DNA of 25,660 nt from Chryseobacterium gleum (GCA_943326315.2 CALPSU020000007.1:1-25660); one strand, 5' to 3'; positions 1 through 7,854 are shown, counted from the stretch's first letter. The notes: generated from the sequence alone by a model not told the origin. Program-made: numbers and translations.

Positions 1-1
1 A

Positions 2-574
2 GATGAAATTTTTAAACTCCATTTTTGGCAAGGATTTGTCTATTTCTTATACATTTTCTTCTTTTTTTTAGGTTCCTTCGTTTCAAATTTTATAGTTGAA
101 TTTTTATCAAAAAAAAGTTACAGGTTCGTATATATTATTCCGACTATTATAGAAAGCGTAATTCTAATATTGTTAGCGGTGTTTGGTCAATTTTTAATAT
201 CTAAAAACCCTAATTTACTTGCTTGTAGTTTGCTTTTTGCAATGGGTCTTCAAAATTCATTGGTAACTACAATCTCTAACGCAACAATCCGTACAACACA
301 TTTAACAGGATTGTTTACAGATTTAGGAATAGAATTATCACAATTGTTTTTCTATAAACAGAAAGAGCAAAAAGAGAAACTTTATTCTTCCATAAAATTG
401 CGAATGACAATCATTACTTTTTTCTTTATCGGTGGATTATTGGGGGGTATTTTATATTCTACGTTAAAACTTTATGTATTATCAATAGCAGCAATCGTTC
501 TGATTATTGGGATAGTATATGATCAATTAGAATTGAGGTTGATGATGCAAAAAAGAAATCAAAATATAGATTAA
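2..574 (+). CDS. YoaK/DUF1275 family membrane protein, 5' end cut off by window
   Basis: The reading frame is open from base 2 to a TAA at 572-574, giving about 190 residues; the true start is upstream of the window. The visible part has four or more hydrophobic segments (for example bases 30-75, 130-190, 210-250, 410-460 and 475-520). It carries the segment GLQNSLVTTISNATIRTTHL followed by TGLFTDLGIEL, which is the recognisable core of the YoaK/DUF1275 family of small multi-pass inner-membrane proteins. Some family members are discussed as possible transporters, but the function is not established. The alternative TTG at 170 would give only 134 residues and would cut the first membrane segments, so it is not the start. 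The protein ends in a basic hydrophilic tail. Family assignment is fairly sure; function is unknown. Confidence 0.85.
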   Translation, partial: DEIFKLHFWQGFVYFLYIFFFFLGSFVSNFIVEFLSKKSYRFVYIIPTIIESVILILLAVFGQFLISKNPNLLACSLLFAMGLQNSLVTTISNATIRTTHLTGLFTDLGIELSQLFFYKQKEQKEKLYSSIKLRMTIITFFFIGGLLGGILYSTLKLYVLSIAAIVLIIGIVYDQLELRLMMQKRNQNID

Positions 575-669
575 AAAAAATGGTACTCAAATTTTTCTAA
601 AAATACTTTGAATGATTACATACTTTTGGATTAGTCAAAAGTTAAATAGAATTTTGATTAAACAATTCT

Positions 670-704
670 AATCACCAATTCCCACCTCAAATTAGCCAAC
701 TACC
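670..704 (-). repeat. Possible degenerate 7-bp tandem array (five units)
   Basis: Read in steps of seven, the + strand gives AATCACC, then AATTCCC, then one poor unit (684-690), then ATTAGCC and AACTACC. Four of the five units fit AnTnnCC. This is the weakest of the heptamer-periodic stretches in the window and lies between the DUF1275 gene and the secreted protein gene. It may be chance. Confidence 0.35.
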
Positions 705-716
705 ATTTATTTTTAA

Positions 717-724
717 TACTTTAG
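717..724 (+). promoter_or_regulatory. Degenerate -7 element of the secreted protein gene
   Basis: TACTTTAG differs at one position from the Bacteroidota -7 consensus TAnnTTTG and lies 36 bases before the ATG at 761. Transcription would begin near 730, so the TTG at 734 would sit almost at the 5' end. This favours the ATG as start. Confidence 0.4.
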
Positions 725-760
725 GACCGATTATTGAAACGTATCTCAAAAAAGACATAT

Positions 761-1486
761 ATGAAAAATGTGGTTTGTTTATTATTAGTGTTGTTCTCAT
801 ATACTTTAAGTTTTGCTCAAGAACCTGATTTTGATGATTTAACTATTTTATATGCCGATGGAAAATACGATAAATTAGTATCGGCTGCTCATAAATATTC
901 TATGAAAGAACATTTGCAAAAACATCCTTTACCATTTATGTGGATGGCAAAGGGCTTGTACAAAATTTCTATTTCAGGAATTCCAAATGAAAAACATAAA
1001 GACCCTTACAAAGAGGCAATTGGATTTTTAGCGAAGGCAATAAAAGTAGATAAAGACTCTTCTTGTTTAAAAGATAATAAGGAATTTGTAGATGAATTTC
1101 AATTGAGTGTTGTTGAGCGTGTTTCCAATGCTATTTCTTCCAATAAGTTTAAAGATGCTTCTGGTTGGGCAGTTAAGTATTATAAGATAACAAAAAATCC
1201 AATTGGTCCAAAATACATTGAAGCTGCTGCGAAATTTAGAGGAGGTGACAAAGGTGGAGCAACTACATTATGGAAAGAAATTGAAAAAACATTACCATTA
1301 ATTACTCATTTAGAAGGTTGGTCTGATGCAGATAAAGATTTGTTTGTTATTGGTGTTCTTCAAACTGCGGAATGTTATATTGCAGCTCATCAAGAAGACA
1401 AAGCAATTGCACTTTTTAATAAAGTAGCACCATGGTTCGAGGAACATGAAGCTTTTAAAACGAGGTATGACGAAGTTGTAAAGTGA
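761..1486 (+). CDS. Secreted protein of unknown function
   Basis: This gene encodes 241 residues from the ATG at 761. A TTG at 734 in the same frame would add nine residues, but the ATG is better because MKNVVCLLLVLFSYTLSFAQ is a textbook signal peptide, probably cut after SFA. The mature part is soluble and mostly helical by composition, with Ala/Lys-rich segments such as the one around KEAIGFLAKAIKVDKDS and the C-terminal stretch with GVLQTAECYIAAHQEDKAIALFNKVAPWF. These resemble tetratricopeptide helices, so it may be a periplasmic TPR-like protein. I do not recognise a named family. It is followed by the ftsB/divIC gene 138 bases downstream, which has its own -7 element, so the two are probably separate transcription units. 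Confidence 0.8.
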   Translation: MKNVVCLLLVLFSYTLSFAQEPDFDDLTILYADGKYDKLVSAAHKYSMKEHLQKHPLPFMWMAKGLYKISISGIPNEKHKDPYKEAIGFLAKAIKVDKDSSCLKDNKEFVDEFQLSVVERVSNAISSNKFKDASGWAVKYYKITKNPIGPKYIEAAAKFRGGDKGGATTLWKEIEKTLPLITHLEGWSDADKDLFVIGVLQTAECYIAAHQEDKAIALFNKVAPWFEEHEAFKTRYDEVVK

Positions 1487-1576
1487 ATTCCAATTAAAAA
1501 AATAATTGTAATACATTTAAACATTTCATCCTTGATAAATATAAATCAAATAACACTAAAATCATCAACCCATCCT

Positions 1577-1584
1577 TATCTTTG
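1577..1584 (+). promoter_or_regulatory. -7 promoter element of ftsB/divIC
   Basis: TATCTTTG is a perfect match to the Bacteroidota -7 element TAnnTTTG and lies 40 bases before the ATG at 1625. No convincing TTG -33 element is seen at the usual spacing. Confidence 0.6.
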
Positions 1585-1624
1585 AAAATTATTCTTTATA
1601 AAGCTCATTCAATAAAATTTTTTA

Positions 1625-1909
1625 ATGAAAAAGTACTTAGTACATTTTAGAAATAAATTCATACTAACAGGGACTATTTTTGTTTTGTATGCTTTGTTTT
1701 TGGATGATAATGACTTGTTTTCAATGATTAGTCATGCAAATAAATTAAGCAGTTTAGAAGAATCTAAAATTGAAGTTTCAAAGAAATTAGAGAAAACAAG
1801 ATTCACTTTGAAGCAATTAAAGTATTCCTCTGAAATTGAGCGTTATGCTCGTGAAGAGAAATTCTTTAAGAAAGATAACGAAGATATATTTGTTGTTACA
1901 TATGAATAA
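1625..1909 (+). CDS. Septum formation initiator FtsB/DivIC-like protein
   Basis: A 94-residue bitopic membrane protein with the FtsB/DivIC layout. It has a short basic N-terminus (MKKYLVHFRNKF), one transmembrane helix at about residues 12-27, then a coiled coil at about 35-70 rich in Glu, Lys and Leu, and a short C-terminal region with the motif IERYAREEKFFKKDNEDIF. The last part (ERYAREK.F.KKDNEDVF) is the strongest sign of the Bacteroidota branch of the family. These proteins bridge FtsL and FtsQ in the divisome and act in septal wall synthesis at the inner membrane. The length is normal for the family. The gene stands alone here; the nearest downstream gene is convergent. Confidence 0.85.
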   Translation: MKKYLVHFRNKFILTGTIFVLYALFLDDNDLFSMISHANKLSSLEESKIEVSKKLEKTRFTLKQLKYSSEIERYAREEKFFKKDNEDIFVVTYE

Positions 1910-1944
1910 GAAATCACAAAACCAGATTTTCCTTCAATATTAGC

Positions 1945-1979
1945 AAAAAAAAACCGTGAAGAATTTCTTTCTCCACGGT
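1945..1979 (-). terminator. Rho-independent terminator of the DNRLRE protein gene
   Basis: The arms ACCGTGAAGAA (1953-1963) and TTCTCCACGGT (1969-1979) form an 11-bp stem with one A-C mismatch and a five-base loop. On the minus strand the stem is followed by eight T (1945-1952), making a standard intrinsic terminator about 24 bases past the stop codon at 2003. It can also act on the convergent ftsB/divIC transcript, although the + side lacks a clean T run. Confidence 0.85.
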
Positions 1980-2002
1980 CGATTAAAACTTTATTATTTA
2001 TT

Positions 2003-2890
2003 TTAAATCTTAGTGATAGATAAAAAAGTTTGATCTTTTCCTTCAATCTTAAGTGTATATAATCCTGTCTCTAGATTTTCTATATTAATTATGTCGTTAG
2101 AAATAATTCCTTCAGCAATTACTTTTCCAAGATTATCAATGATTGTGTAAAGGTTACCAGTATATGATTTTTCTCCTTTTAATGAAATATTTCCCGTTGA
2201 AGGATTTGGATAGGCAACTAGTTTATTTTCCATTTTGATCTCATTAATACTAGCTCTGGACTTATAAGTAATCACTAATTTCGGATGTAAATTATTGTTA
2301 GGGTGGTCGCTAGAGCAAAAGTTTAATTTGCGGTAATAATTTTCATCTTGAAGACTAACCATAAAACCAAAGCTATGACTTCTATCCGCAATAATGTCTT
2401 TTACCAATAATGTAACATCGATGTCTAAATAATCTTGTTGTTCGATAGAAGTTCCTAAAACAGATAAACGATTAACGGATGATATAGTTGGAATTGTGCT
2501 CCATGTTACTGTAGATTCATCCCAACTAGATGTAATTCTATTTATGTAAAAATCATTTGCTCCGCTTAAATCTGAGTGAAATCCAGATCCTCCATCAACA
2601 TCTCTGGCATATAAAGATAATTTAGCACTCAAAATTGCTGAATCTAATGGTATTTGGGTGAAATCAAAATCGATAATACTTCTAGTAACCCCTGGTACAT
2701 TGCTATATGTCCAGGCTGAAATAAGAAATTCTTCATCATCACCATAATTGATATTTACATTACTGTTTAAGCCATGTAACATTGCGTCTTTTCCTTGAGC
2801 AGCATTAGGTTGTAAAGTTAATGTGTGTTGAGCATTACAATAAAAGCAAAAAACTAAAGAAATGATTGAAAAAGTAAAACGTGTATTCAT
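2003..2890 (-). CDS. Secreted DNRLRE-domain protein with T9SS type A sorting domain
   Basis: This gene encodes 295 residues. Residues 1-20 (MNTRFTFSIISLVFCFYCNA) are a signal peptide. About residues 22-208 form a DNRLRE-type beta domain. It begins with a LTLQPNAAQGKDA strand, has the family's SSWDESTVTW motif, and ends NNLHPKLVITY, the usual final strand. About residues 222-295 form a type IX secretion C-terminal sorting domain: AYPNPSTGNISL, then a NLGKVI strand, then LETGLYTLKI near the end. The protein should cross the inner membrane by Sec and the outer membrane by T9SS, then be attached to the surface or released. DNRLRE modules are thought to bind carbohydrate or act as structural parts next to enzymes, but no enzyme domain is present. 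It is a single-gene unit with its own promoter and terminator. Confidence 0.88.
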   Translation of the reverse strand: MNTRFTFSIISLVFCFYCNAQHTLTLQPNAAQGKDAMLHGLNSNVNINYGDDEEFLISAWTYSNVPGVTRSIIDFDFTQIPLDSAILSAKLSLYARDVDGGSGFHSDLSGANDFYINRITSSWDESTVTWSTIPTISSVNRLSVLGTSIEQQDYLDIDVTLLVKDIIADRSHSFGFMVSLQDENYYRKLNFCSSDHPNNNLHPKLVITYKSRASINEIKMENKLVAYPNPSTGNISLKGEKSYTGNLYTIIDNLGKVIAEGIISNDIINIENLETGLYTLKIEGKDQTFLSITKI

Positions 2891-2924
2891 AATATAATAT
2901 TTTGTTAAATAATTAAAGTTATAG

Positions 2925-2932
2925 CAAATATA
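2925..2932 (-). promoter_or_regulatory. -7 promoter element of the DNRLRE protein gene
   Basis: On the minus strand TATATTTG fits TAnnTTTG exactly and lies 34 bases before the ATG at 2890. The surrounding DNA is almost pure A/T. A TTTG at 2958-2961 is 25 bases upstream, slightly outside the usual spacing for a -33 element. Confidence 0.55.
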
Positions 2933-2985
2933 TTTATTTTTTTATAAAAAAGAATGACAAATTAAATTTTTTAAATGACTCTTAT

Positions 2986-3006
2986 TTAAAAGTTTAAAGT
3001 GTAAAG
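2986..3006 (+). repeat. Short 7-bp tandem array (three units)
   Basis: Three successive heptamers TTAAAAG, TTTAAAG and TGTAAAG share the pattern TnnAAAG. The array lies in the 280-base divergent gap between the DNRLRE gene and icmF, which otherwise holds only AT-rich DNA and the two promoters. Confidence 0.5.
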
Positions 3007-3131
3007 AGTTATTTTTTTATTATATAAATTATAGTCAAAATTGTTATAGATTAGTAAAATCGAGTAGTTTAAAGAATTATTTTATGTTAAAATGACATTT
3101 GTAAACCTATTTTAATTCACTAGTTTTTCCT

Positions 3132-3139
3132 TATCTTCG
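3132..3139 (+). promoter_or_regulatory. Probable -7 promoter element of icmF
   Basis: TATCTTCG differs at one position from TAnnTTTG and is 31 bases before the ATG at 3171. An alternative is TAGTTTTT at 3121-3128, which has TTTG (3098-3101) exactly 19 bases upstream as a -33 element. Which is used cannot be decided from sequence. Confidence 0.45.
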
Positions 3140-3170
3140 CGTCGCTTTAAAAGGCAAAATAAATTTGACT

Positions 3171-6100
3171 ATGGAAGATAAAACATACTACAAACCAACC
3201 AATAATGTTCGAATTGTAACTGCTGCTGCTTTGTTTGATGGGCACGATGCTGCTATTAATATTATGCGTAGAATTATTCAATCTACTGGTTGTGAAGTGA
3301 TTCACTTAGGTCACGATCGATCTGTTGAAGAGGTTGTTGATTGTGCTATCCAAGAAGATGCACAAGCAATTGCTATAACTTCATATCAAGGGGGGCATAA
3401 TGAGTATTTTAAATACATGCGTGATTTATTGAATGAAAAAGGAGCTCCACAAATCAAGATATTTGGTGGTGGTGGAGGAACTATTCTTCCAAGTGAAATC
3501 GCTGAATTACAAGCATACGGAATTACTCGTATTTATCATCCAGATGATGGACGTACAATGGGATTGCAAGGAATGATCAATGATTTGATTGAGAAATGTG
3601 ATTTTCCAGTTGGAGATAAATTAAACGATGAAATAAATCATATAAAAGAAAAAAGTGTCCCTGCAATTGCTAGAATAATTTCTGCTGCAGAAAATTTTGC
3701 AGAAGCCTCAAAATCTGTTATGGATGAGGTGAAAGAGATGGTTAAATCTGTTTCTGTACCCGTTCTTGGAATCACAGGTACTGGTGGTTCAGGAAAATCT
3801 TCTTTGGTTGATGAATTGGTTCGTCGTTTTTTAATTGATTTTCCTACAAAAACAATTGCAGTAGTTTCTGTAGATCCTTCAAAACGTAAAACAGGTGGAG
3901 CTTTATTAGGAGATAGAATACGTATGAATTCTATTAAAAACCCTAGAGTTTACATGCGTTCTTTGGCTACTCGTCAATCGAATTTAGCGCTATCAAAACA
4001 TGTTTCAGAAGCTATAAATGTATTAAAAGCTGCTGAATATGATTTAATAATTTTAGAAACTTCAGGTATTGGTCAATCCGATACGGAGATTTTAGACCAT
4101 TCAGACGTTTCTTTATATGTGATGACTCCAGAATATGGTGCGGCTACTCAATTAGAGAAGATAGATATGTTGGATTTTGCTGATGTAATCGCTTTAAATA
4201 AATTTGATAAACGTGGAGCTTTAGATGCTTTACGCGATGTTCGTAAACAATACCAACGTAATCACAATTTATGGGATGTTTCAGTTGATTCTATGCCGGT
4301 TCATGGAACGATAGCTTCTCAATTTAATGATCCAGGAATGAATACTTTATACAAGGTAATCATGGATAAAATGGTAGAGAAAACTAGTGCTGATTTACAT
4401 TCTACTTTCGAGATTACGCATGAAATGTCTGAGAAAATATATGTTATTCCACCTGAAAGAACACGTTATTTATCTGAAATTTCTGAGAACAACAGAGCAT
4501 ATGATAAATGGGTTAATCAACAAGTTTTAGTTGCCGATAAACTATTTGGTTTCAAATCATCGATTGAATCTATTCAAGCTTCATCCATGGAAGATAAAGA
4601 TAGATTAGTGAAAGGTTTACAAGAGGCTTTTGAATTGGAGAAATTAAATTTTGATCCTAAAAATTGGGCGATTCTTGAAAATTGGGCTGCTAAAAAACAA
4701 TTGTACAAAGATCCTATTTTTAAATTCAAAGTAAGAGATAAAGAACTTTCACTTCAAACGCACACAGAGTCATTGTCTCATTCACAAATCCCCAAAGTTG
4801 TTACTCCAAATTACAAAGGGTGGGGAGATATTTTAAGATGGGTTTTGCAAGAAAATGTACCAGGTGAATTTCCATATACTTCAGGATTATTTCCTTTCAA
4901 GCGTGAAGGAGAAGATCCTACAAGAATGTTTGCGGGTGAAGGAGGACCAGAAAGAACGAACAAACGTTTTCATTATGTAAGTTTAGGGATGCCAGCAAAG
5001 CGATTGTCTACAGCTTTTGATTCGGTTACTTTATATGGTAATAATCCAGATTTACGTCCAGATATTTATGGTAAAATTGGAAATTCAGGTGTTTCGATTT
5101 GTTGCTTAGATGATGCTAAAAAATTGTACTCTGGTTTTGATTTAAGTGATCCAATGACTTCTGTATCCATGACAATCAATGGTCCTGCTCCAATGATTTT
5201 AGGATTCTACATGAATGCAGCAATTGATCAAAATTGTGAAAAATATATTAGTGAGAATAACCTTCAAGCTGAAGTTGAGAAAAAAATAGAGAAAATCTAT
5301 AAAGATAAAGGTATTCAAAGACCTTCATATCAGGGTGAATTACCAGAAGGAAACAATGGTTTAGGATTAATGTTACTTGGAGTTTCAGGTGATGTTGTGT
5401 TGCCTTTAGATGTTTATAATAAAATTAAAGCAGTTACTTTAACGCAAGTTCGAGGAACGGTTCAAGCAGATATATTAAAGGAAGATCAAGCTCAAAATAC
5501 ATGTATTTTTTCAACTGAATTTGCATTGAGATTAATGGGTGATGTGCAGCAATACTTCATTGATAATGCTGTTAGAAATTTCTATTCCGTTTCAATTTCT
5601 GGCTATCATATTGCAGAAGCTGGTGCAAATCCAATTACTCAATTAGCTTTTACTTTAGCGAATGGGTTTACTTTTGTTGAGTATTACTTAAGTAGAGGGA
5701 TGGATATCAATGATTTCGCTCCAAACTTATCGTTCTTTTTCTCTAATGGAATTGATCCTGAGTATGCTGTTATAGGTCGTGTTTCTCGTAAATTATGGGC
5801 AAAAGCAATGTCTAAAAAATACGGAGCAAATGCACGCTCTCAAATGTTGAAATACCATATTCAAACTTCTGGTCGTTCATTGCATGCACAGGAGATTGAT
5901 TTTAATGATATTCGTACAACATTGCAAGCTCTTTATGCGATATATGATAATTGTAATTCATTACATACCAATGCATATGATGAAGCAATTACAACTCCTA
6001 CAGAAGAATCGGTTCGAAGAGCAATGGCTATTCAGTTGATTATTAATAGAGAGTTAGGTTTAGCTAAAAATGAAAATCCATTGCAAGGGAGTTTTATAAT

Positions 6101-6551
6101 TGAAGAATTAACGGATTTAGTTGAATCTGCAGTTTTAGCTGAATTTGATAGAATTTCAGAAAGAGGTGGCGTTTTAGGTGCAATGGAAACAATGTATCAA
6201 CGGTCAAAAATTCAAGAGGAATCCTTGTATTATGAAACCTTAAAACACAATGGTGAATTTCCAATTATTGGTGTAAACACATTCTTGAGTTCAAAAGGTT
6301 CTCCAACAATTCTTCCGAAAGAAGTAATTAGAGCGACGGAAGAGGAAAAACAATATCAAATTAAAATGTTGTCTGATTTACATTCATTTCATATAGATAA
6401 AGCAAAGGATCAAATCAAACAAATTCAAATGGCTGCAATCAATAATAAAAATATTTTTGAGGAATTGATGGAAGTAAGTAAAACTGCTTCTTTAGGTCAG
6501 ATTACAAATGCATTATTTGAGGTTGGTGGACAATATCGAAGAAATATGTAG
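3171..6551 (+). CDS. icmF: Fused isobutyryl-CoA mutase IcmF (B12-dependent)
   Basis: This gene encodes 1126 residues, usual for IcmF. The ATG at 3171 is preferred over an in-frame TTG six bases earlier. Residues about 10-140 are the B12-binding domain (FDGHDAA with axial His25, then a GGGGGT loop). Residues about 195-420 are the MeaI-type G-protein chaperone: P-loop GTGGSGKS at 203-210, then VVSVDPSKRKTGGALLGDR, and NKFD as the guanine-specificity motif. The rest is the mutase barrel, with FPFKREGEDPTRMFAGEGG and KEDQAQNTCIF. A Gln (775) stands where methylmalonyl-CoA mutase has a CoA-ester-binding Arg in KEFMVRNT, and Phe residues (574/576) stand near its active-site Tyr. The Phe/Gln pair is known for isobutyryl-CoA mutases. 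The enzyme interconverts isobutyryl- and n-butyryl-CoA in the cytoplasm. It is a single-gene unit. Confidence 0.95.
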   Translation: MEDKTYYKPTNNVRIVTAAALFDGHDAAINIMRRIIQSTGCEVIHLGHDRSVEEVVDCAIQEDAQAIAITSYQGGHNEYFKYMRDLLNEKGAPQIKIFGGGGGTILPSEIAELQAYGITRIYHPDDGRTMGLQGMINDLIEKCDFPVGDKLNDEINHIKEKSVPAIARIISAAENFAEASKSVMDEVKEMVKSVSVPVLGITGTGGSGKSSLVDELVRRFLIDFPTKTIAVVSVDPSKRKTGGALLGDRIRMNSIKNPRVYMRSLATRQSNLALSKHVSEAINVLKAAEYDLIILETSGIGQSDTEILDHSDVSLYVMTPEYGAATQLEKIDMLDFADVIALNKFDKRGALDALRDVRKQYQRNHNLWDVSVDSMPVHGTIASQFNDPGMNTLYKVIMDKMVEKTSADLHSTFEITHEMSEKIYVIPPERTRYLSEISENNRAYDKWVNQQVLVADKLFGFKSSIESIQASSMEDKDRLVKGLQEAFELEKLNFDPKNWAILENWAAKKQLYKDPIFKFKVRDKELSLQTHTESLSHSQIPKVVTPNYKGWGDILRWVLQENVPGEFPYTSGLFPFKREGEDPTRMFAGEGGPERTNKRFHYVSLGMPAKRLSTAFDSVTLYGNNPDLRPDIYGKIGNSGVSICCLDDAKKLYSGFDLSDPMTSVSMTINGPAPMILGFYMNAAIDQNCEKYISENNLQAEVEKKIEKIYKDKGIQRPSYQGELPEGNNGLGLMLLGVSGDVVLPLDVYNKIKAVTLTQVRGTVQADILKEDQAQNTCIFSTEFALRLMGDVQQYFIDNAVRNFYSVSISGYHIAEAGANPITQLAFTLANGFTFVEYYLSRGMDINDFAPNLSFFFSNGIDPEYAVIGRVSRKLWAKAMSKKYGANARSQMLKYHIQTSGRSLHAQEIDFNDIRTTLQALYAIYDNCNSLHTNAYDEAITTPTEESVRRAMAIQLIINRELGLAKNENPLQGSFIIEELTDLVESAVLAEFDRISERGGVLGAMETMYQRSKIQEESLYYETLKHNGEFPIIGVNTFLSSKGSPTILPKEVIRATEEEKQYQIKMLSDLHSFHIDKAKDQIKQIQMAAINNKNIFEELMEVSKTASLGQITNALFEVGGQYRRNM

Positions 6552-6560
6552 TTTTTTAGA

Positions 6561-6602
6561 TGTTTGATTTTGAATGTTGAATGTTTGATTATTGATTAAT
6601 GA
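6561..6602 (+). repeat. Degenerate 7-bp tandem array, left arm of inverted pair
   Basis: Six consecutive heptamers (units such as TGTTTGA, TTTTGAA and TGTTGAA) run without a gap from nine bases after the icmF stop. Most fit TnTTnGA or a close variant. The array covers the stop codon and last codons of the convergent four-helix-bundle gene (stop at 6589-6591). It is inverted with respect to 6980-7014: aligned from 6559 and from 7016, 18 of the first 20 bases match, and the similarity continues more weakly for about 42 bases. Confidence 0.8.
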
Positions 6603-6945
6603 GACTTAACTGAGAAGTTTTTACAATTGCAGTTAGGATTCTAATTAATCTTTCACATTCTTCCTTTATAGATGTAAAATCAAAATCTATAAAATTTGAT
6701 GATTCAATTAATTGAATCCAGTAAAGAGTTTCTCTTGCTTCTTTAGATGCTATGCTCATTTTAGCAGAGAAATCTTTTTTACTATATCCTGCTCCAGCTT
6801 CTCTTATATTGGCGCCAATACTAGTTGAACTTCTTAAAAATTGTTTAGATAATATGTATTCATTTCGTTTTGATAAAAGTTTGTAGATTTCAATAGCTTG
6901 TAATGCAAATTGAAAAGATTTAGTTTCAATTAGATTTTCTTTCAT
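6589..6945 (-). CDS. Four-helix-bundle protein (S23/IVS family)
   Basis: This gene encodes 118 residues from the ATG at 6945. The pattern KSFQFALQAIEIYKLL, then QFLRSSTSIGANIREAGAG, then FSAKMSIASKEARETLYWI, then a final helix with CERLIRILTAIVKTS, is the small all-helical family first known from intervening sequences of 23S rRNA genes and related to the Avd accessory protein of diversity-generating retroelements. The family forms homopentameric barrels and binds nucleic acid in some cases; the cellular role of most members is unknown. The gene sits alone, convergent to icmF, and is framed by inverted arrays of 7-bp repeats (6561-6602 and 6980-7014). The left array encodes its last residues and stop codon. 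There is no rRNA here, so this is a free-standing copy. Family is clear; role is unknown. Confidence 0.9.
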   Translation of the reverse strand: MKENLIETKSFQFALQAIEIYKLLSKRNEYILSKQFLRSSTSIGANIREAGAGYSKKDFSAKMSIASKEARETLYWIQLIESSNFIDFDFTSIKEECERLIRILTAIVKTSQLSLINQ

Positions 6946-6979
6946 AAAATAATTTTTTGTTGAATTTAAGAATAATTAT

Positions 6980-7014
6980 CAAAAAATCCAACACCAAACA
7001 TTCAAAATTCAACA
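6980..7014 (-). repeat. Degenerate 7-bp tandem array, right arm of inverted pair
   Basis: On the minus strand five consecutive heptamers follow each other (units such as TGTTGAA, TTTTGAA and TGTTTGG). Two of the units are identical to units of the left array at 6561-6602, in the opposite orientation. The array includes the stop codon (7002-7004) and last codons of the glycosyltransferase gene and reaches to within 35 bases of the start of the four-helix-bundle gene. Confidence 0.8.
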
Positions 7015-7799
7015 TCTTTTTTAAGTCCTTTTTCACAAAACGTAATCCCTTTTTCTTTTTTCAGATTAAACATTGCTCTACTGATTGCTGTTTGATCTTC
7101 TCTTTCTGGTCGATCATGATTTAAATGAAATTGAATTGTGTGGTATTTCATGTGTAAAAATGAGAAACCTTCTTTTTGTAATCTCCATTCAATATCACAA
7201 TCTTCACCATACCCGGTCATTTCATAATCTTCGTCAAAACCATTAATTGCTTTAAGTGTTGCAAATGGAATAGCCATGTTGCAACCTATGATTCTAGGTT
7301 TTAATGTTTTTCTAACTGGTTTGAAAGGCAAGTAAAAACTATCCTCAACACGTGTACTTTTATTTTTAATCATTGTCAATTTACTAGGAACAATGATGTC
7401 TGAATTTAATAAAAGTTGGCTTGTTTTATCATCTAAATTTGTTCGTTTTGAAAACATAATGGAAGAACCATCATAGTATTTAACATATTCTTGAATGAAT
7501 TTTGGATGTAAAACACAATCCCCGTCAATGAAAATACAAAGTTCAGATTTGTTTTCACGGAGACCTGCATTTAATATTTTATTTTTTCTAAAACCTTTAT
7601 CTTCTTGTTGTAAATGAAGAATAGGGAAGGAGCATTTATAGTTTTTAATAAATTTTTTCATTTCTTCAAAATCTCCATCTTCAACAATGGTAACCGAGAA
7701 GTTTTTATAGATTTGTTGTTCAACGGAATCTAACACTTTTCTAAGAAAAGGAATATTCTTATAAACACAAATAAATAAATTAACTGAAATATTTCTCAT
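7002..7799 (-). CDS. Family 2 glycosyltransferase (GT-A fold)
   Basis: This gene encodes 265 residues from the ATG at 7799; a TTG at 7823 is a less likely start. The N-terminal part has a GT-A nucleotide-sugar fold: NLFICVYKNIPFLRKVLDSV at the start, VEDGDFEEM at 39-47, QEDKGFRKNKILNAGL at about 65-80 and the metal-binding motif FIDGDC with DGD at 92-94. The C-terminal part has GFDEDYEMTGYGEDCDIEWRL, the galactosyltransferase C-domain motif (Glyco_transf_7C type) that holds the catalytic acid residues. It probably transfers a sugar to a surface glycan at the cytoplasmic side; donor and acceptor cannot be read from sequence. There are no membrane segments. The last residues (KKDVEF) and the TGA stop are encoded by a 7-bp repeat array, so the C-terminus may have been changed by repeat growth. 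It lies 85 bases after uvrB on the same strand. Confidence 0.88.
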   Translation of the reverse strand: MRNISVNLFICVYKNIPFLRKVLDSVEQQIYKNFSVTIVEDGDFEEMKKFIKNYKCSFPILHLQQEDKGFRKNKILNAGLRENKSELCIFIDGDCVLHPKFIQEYVKYYDGSSIMFSKRTNLDDKTSQLLLNSDIIVPSKLTMIKNKSTRVEDSFYLPFKPVRKTLKPRIIGCNMAIPFATLKAINGFDEDYEMTGYGEDCDIEWRLQKEGFSFLHMKYHTIQFHLNHDRPEREDQTAISRAMFNLKKEKGITFCEKGLKKDVEF

Positions 7800-7854
7800 T
7801 TTTTTTAATCTTCTATTATTCAACTACCAAAGATTCTCAATCTAACCTACACAG

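Noticed and set aside
3098..3128. TTTG-N19-TAGTTTTT as the icmF promoter.
   Set aside because: Spacing is good, but the last base of the -7 box is wrong and a more typical flavobacterial TATCTTCG lies just downstream; kept only as an alternative.
6561..7014. CRISPR array as explanation of the repeats around the four-helix-bundle gene.
   Set aside because: Units are only seven bases, degenerate and contiguous with no spacers, and no cas gene is near.
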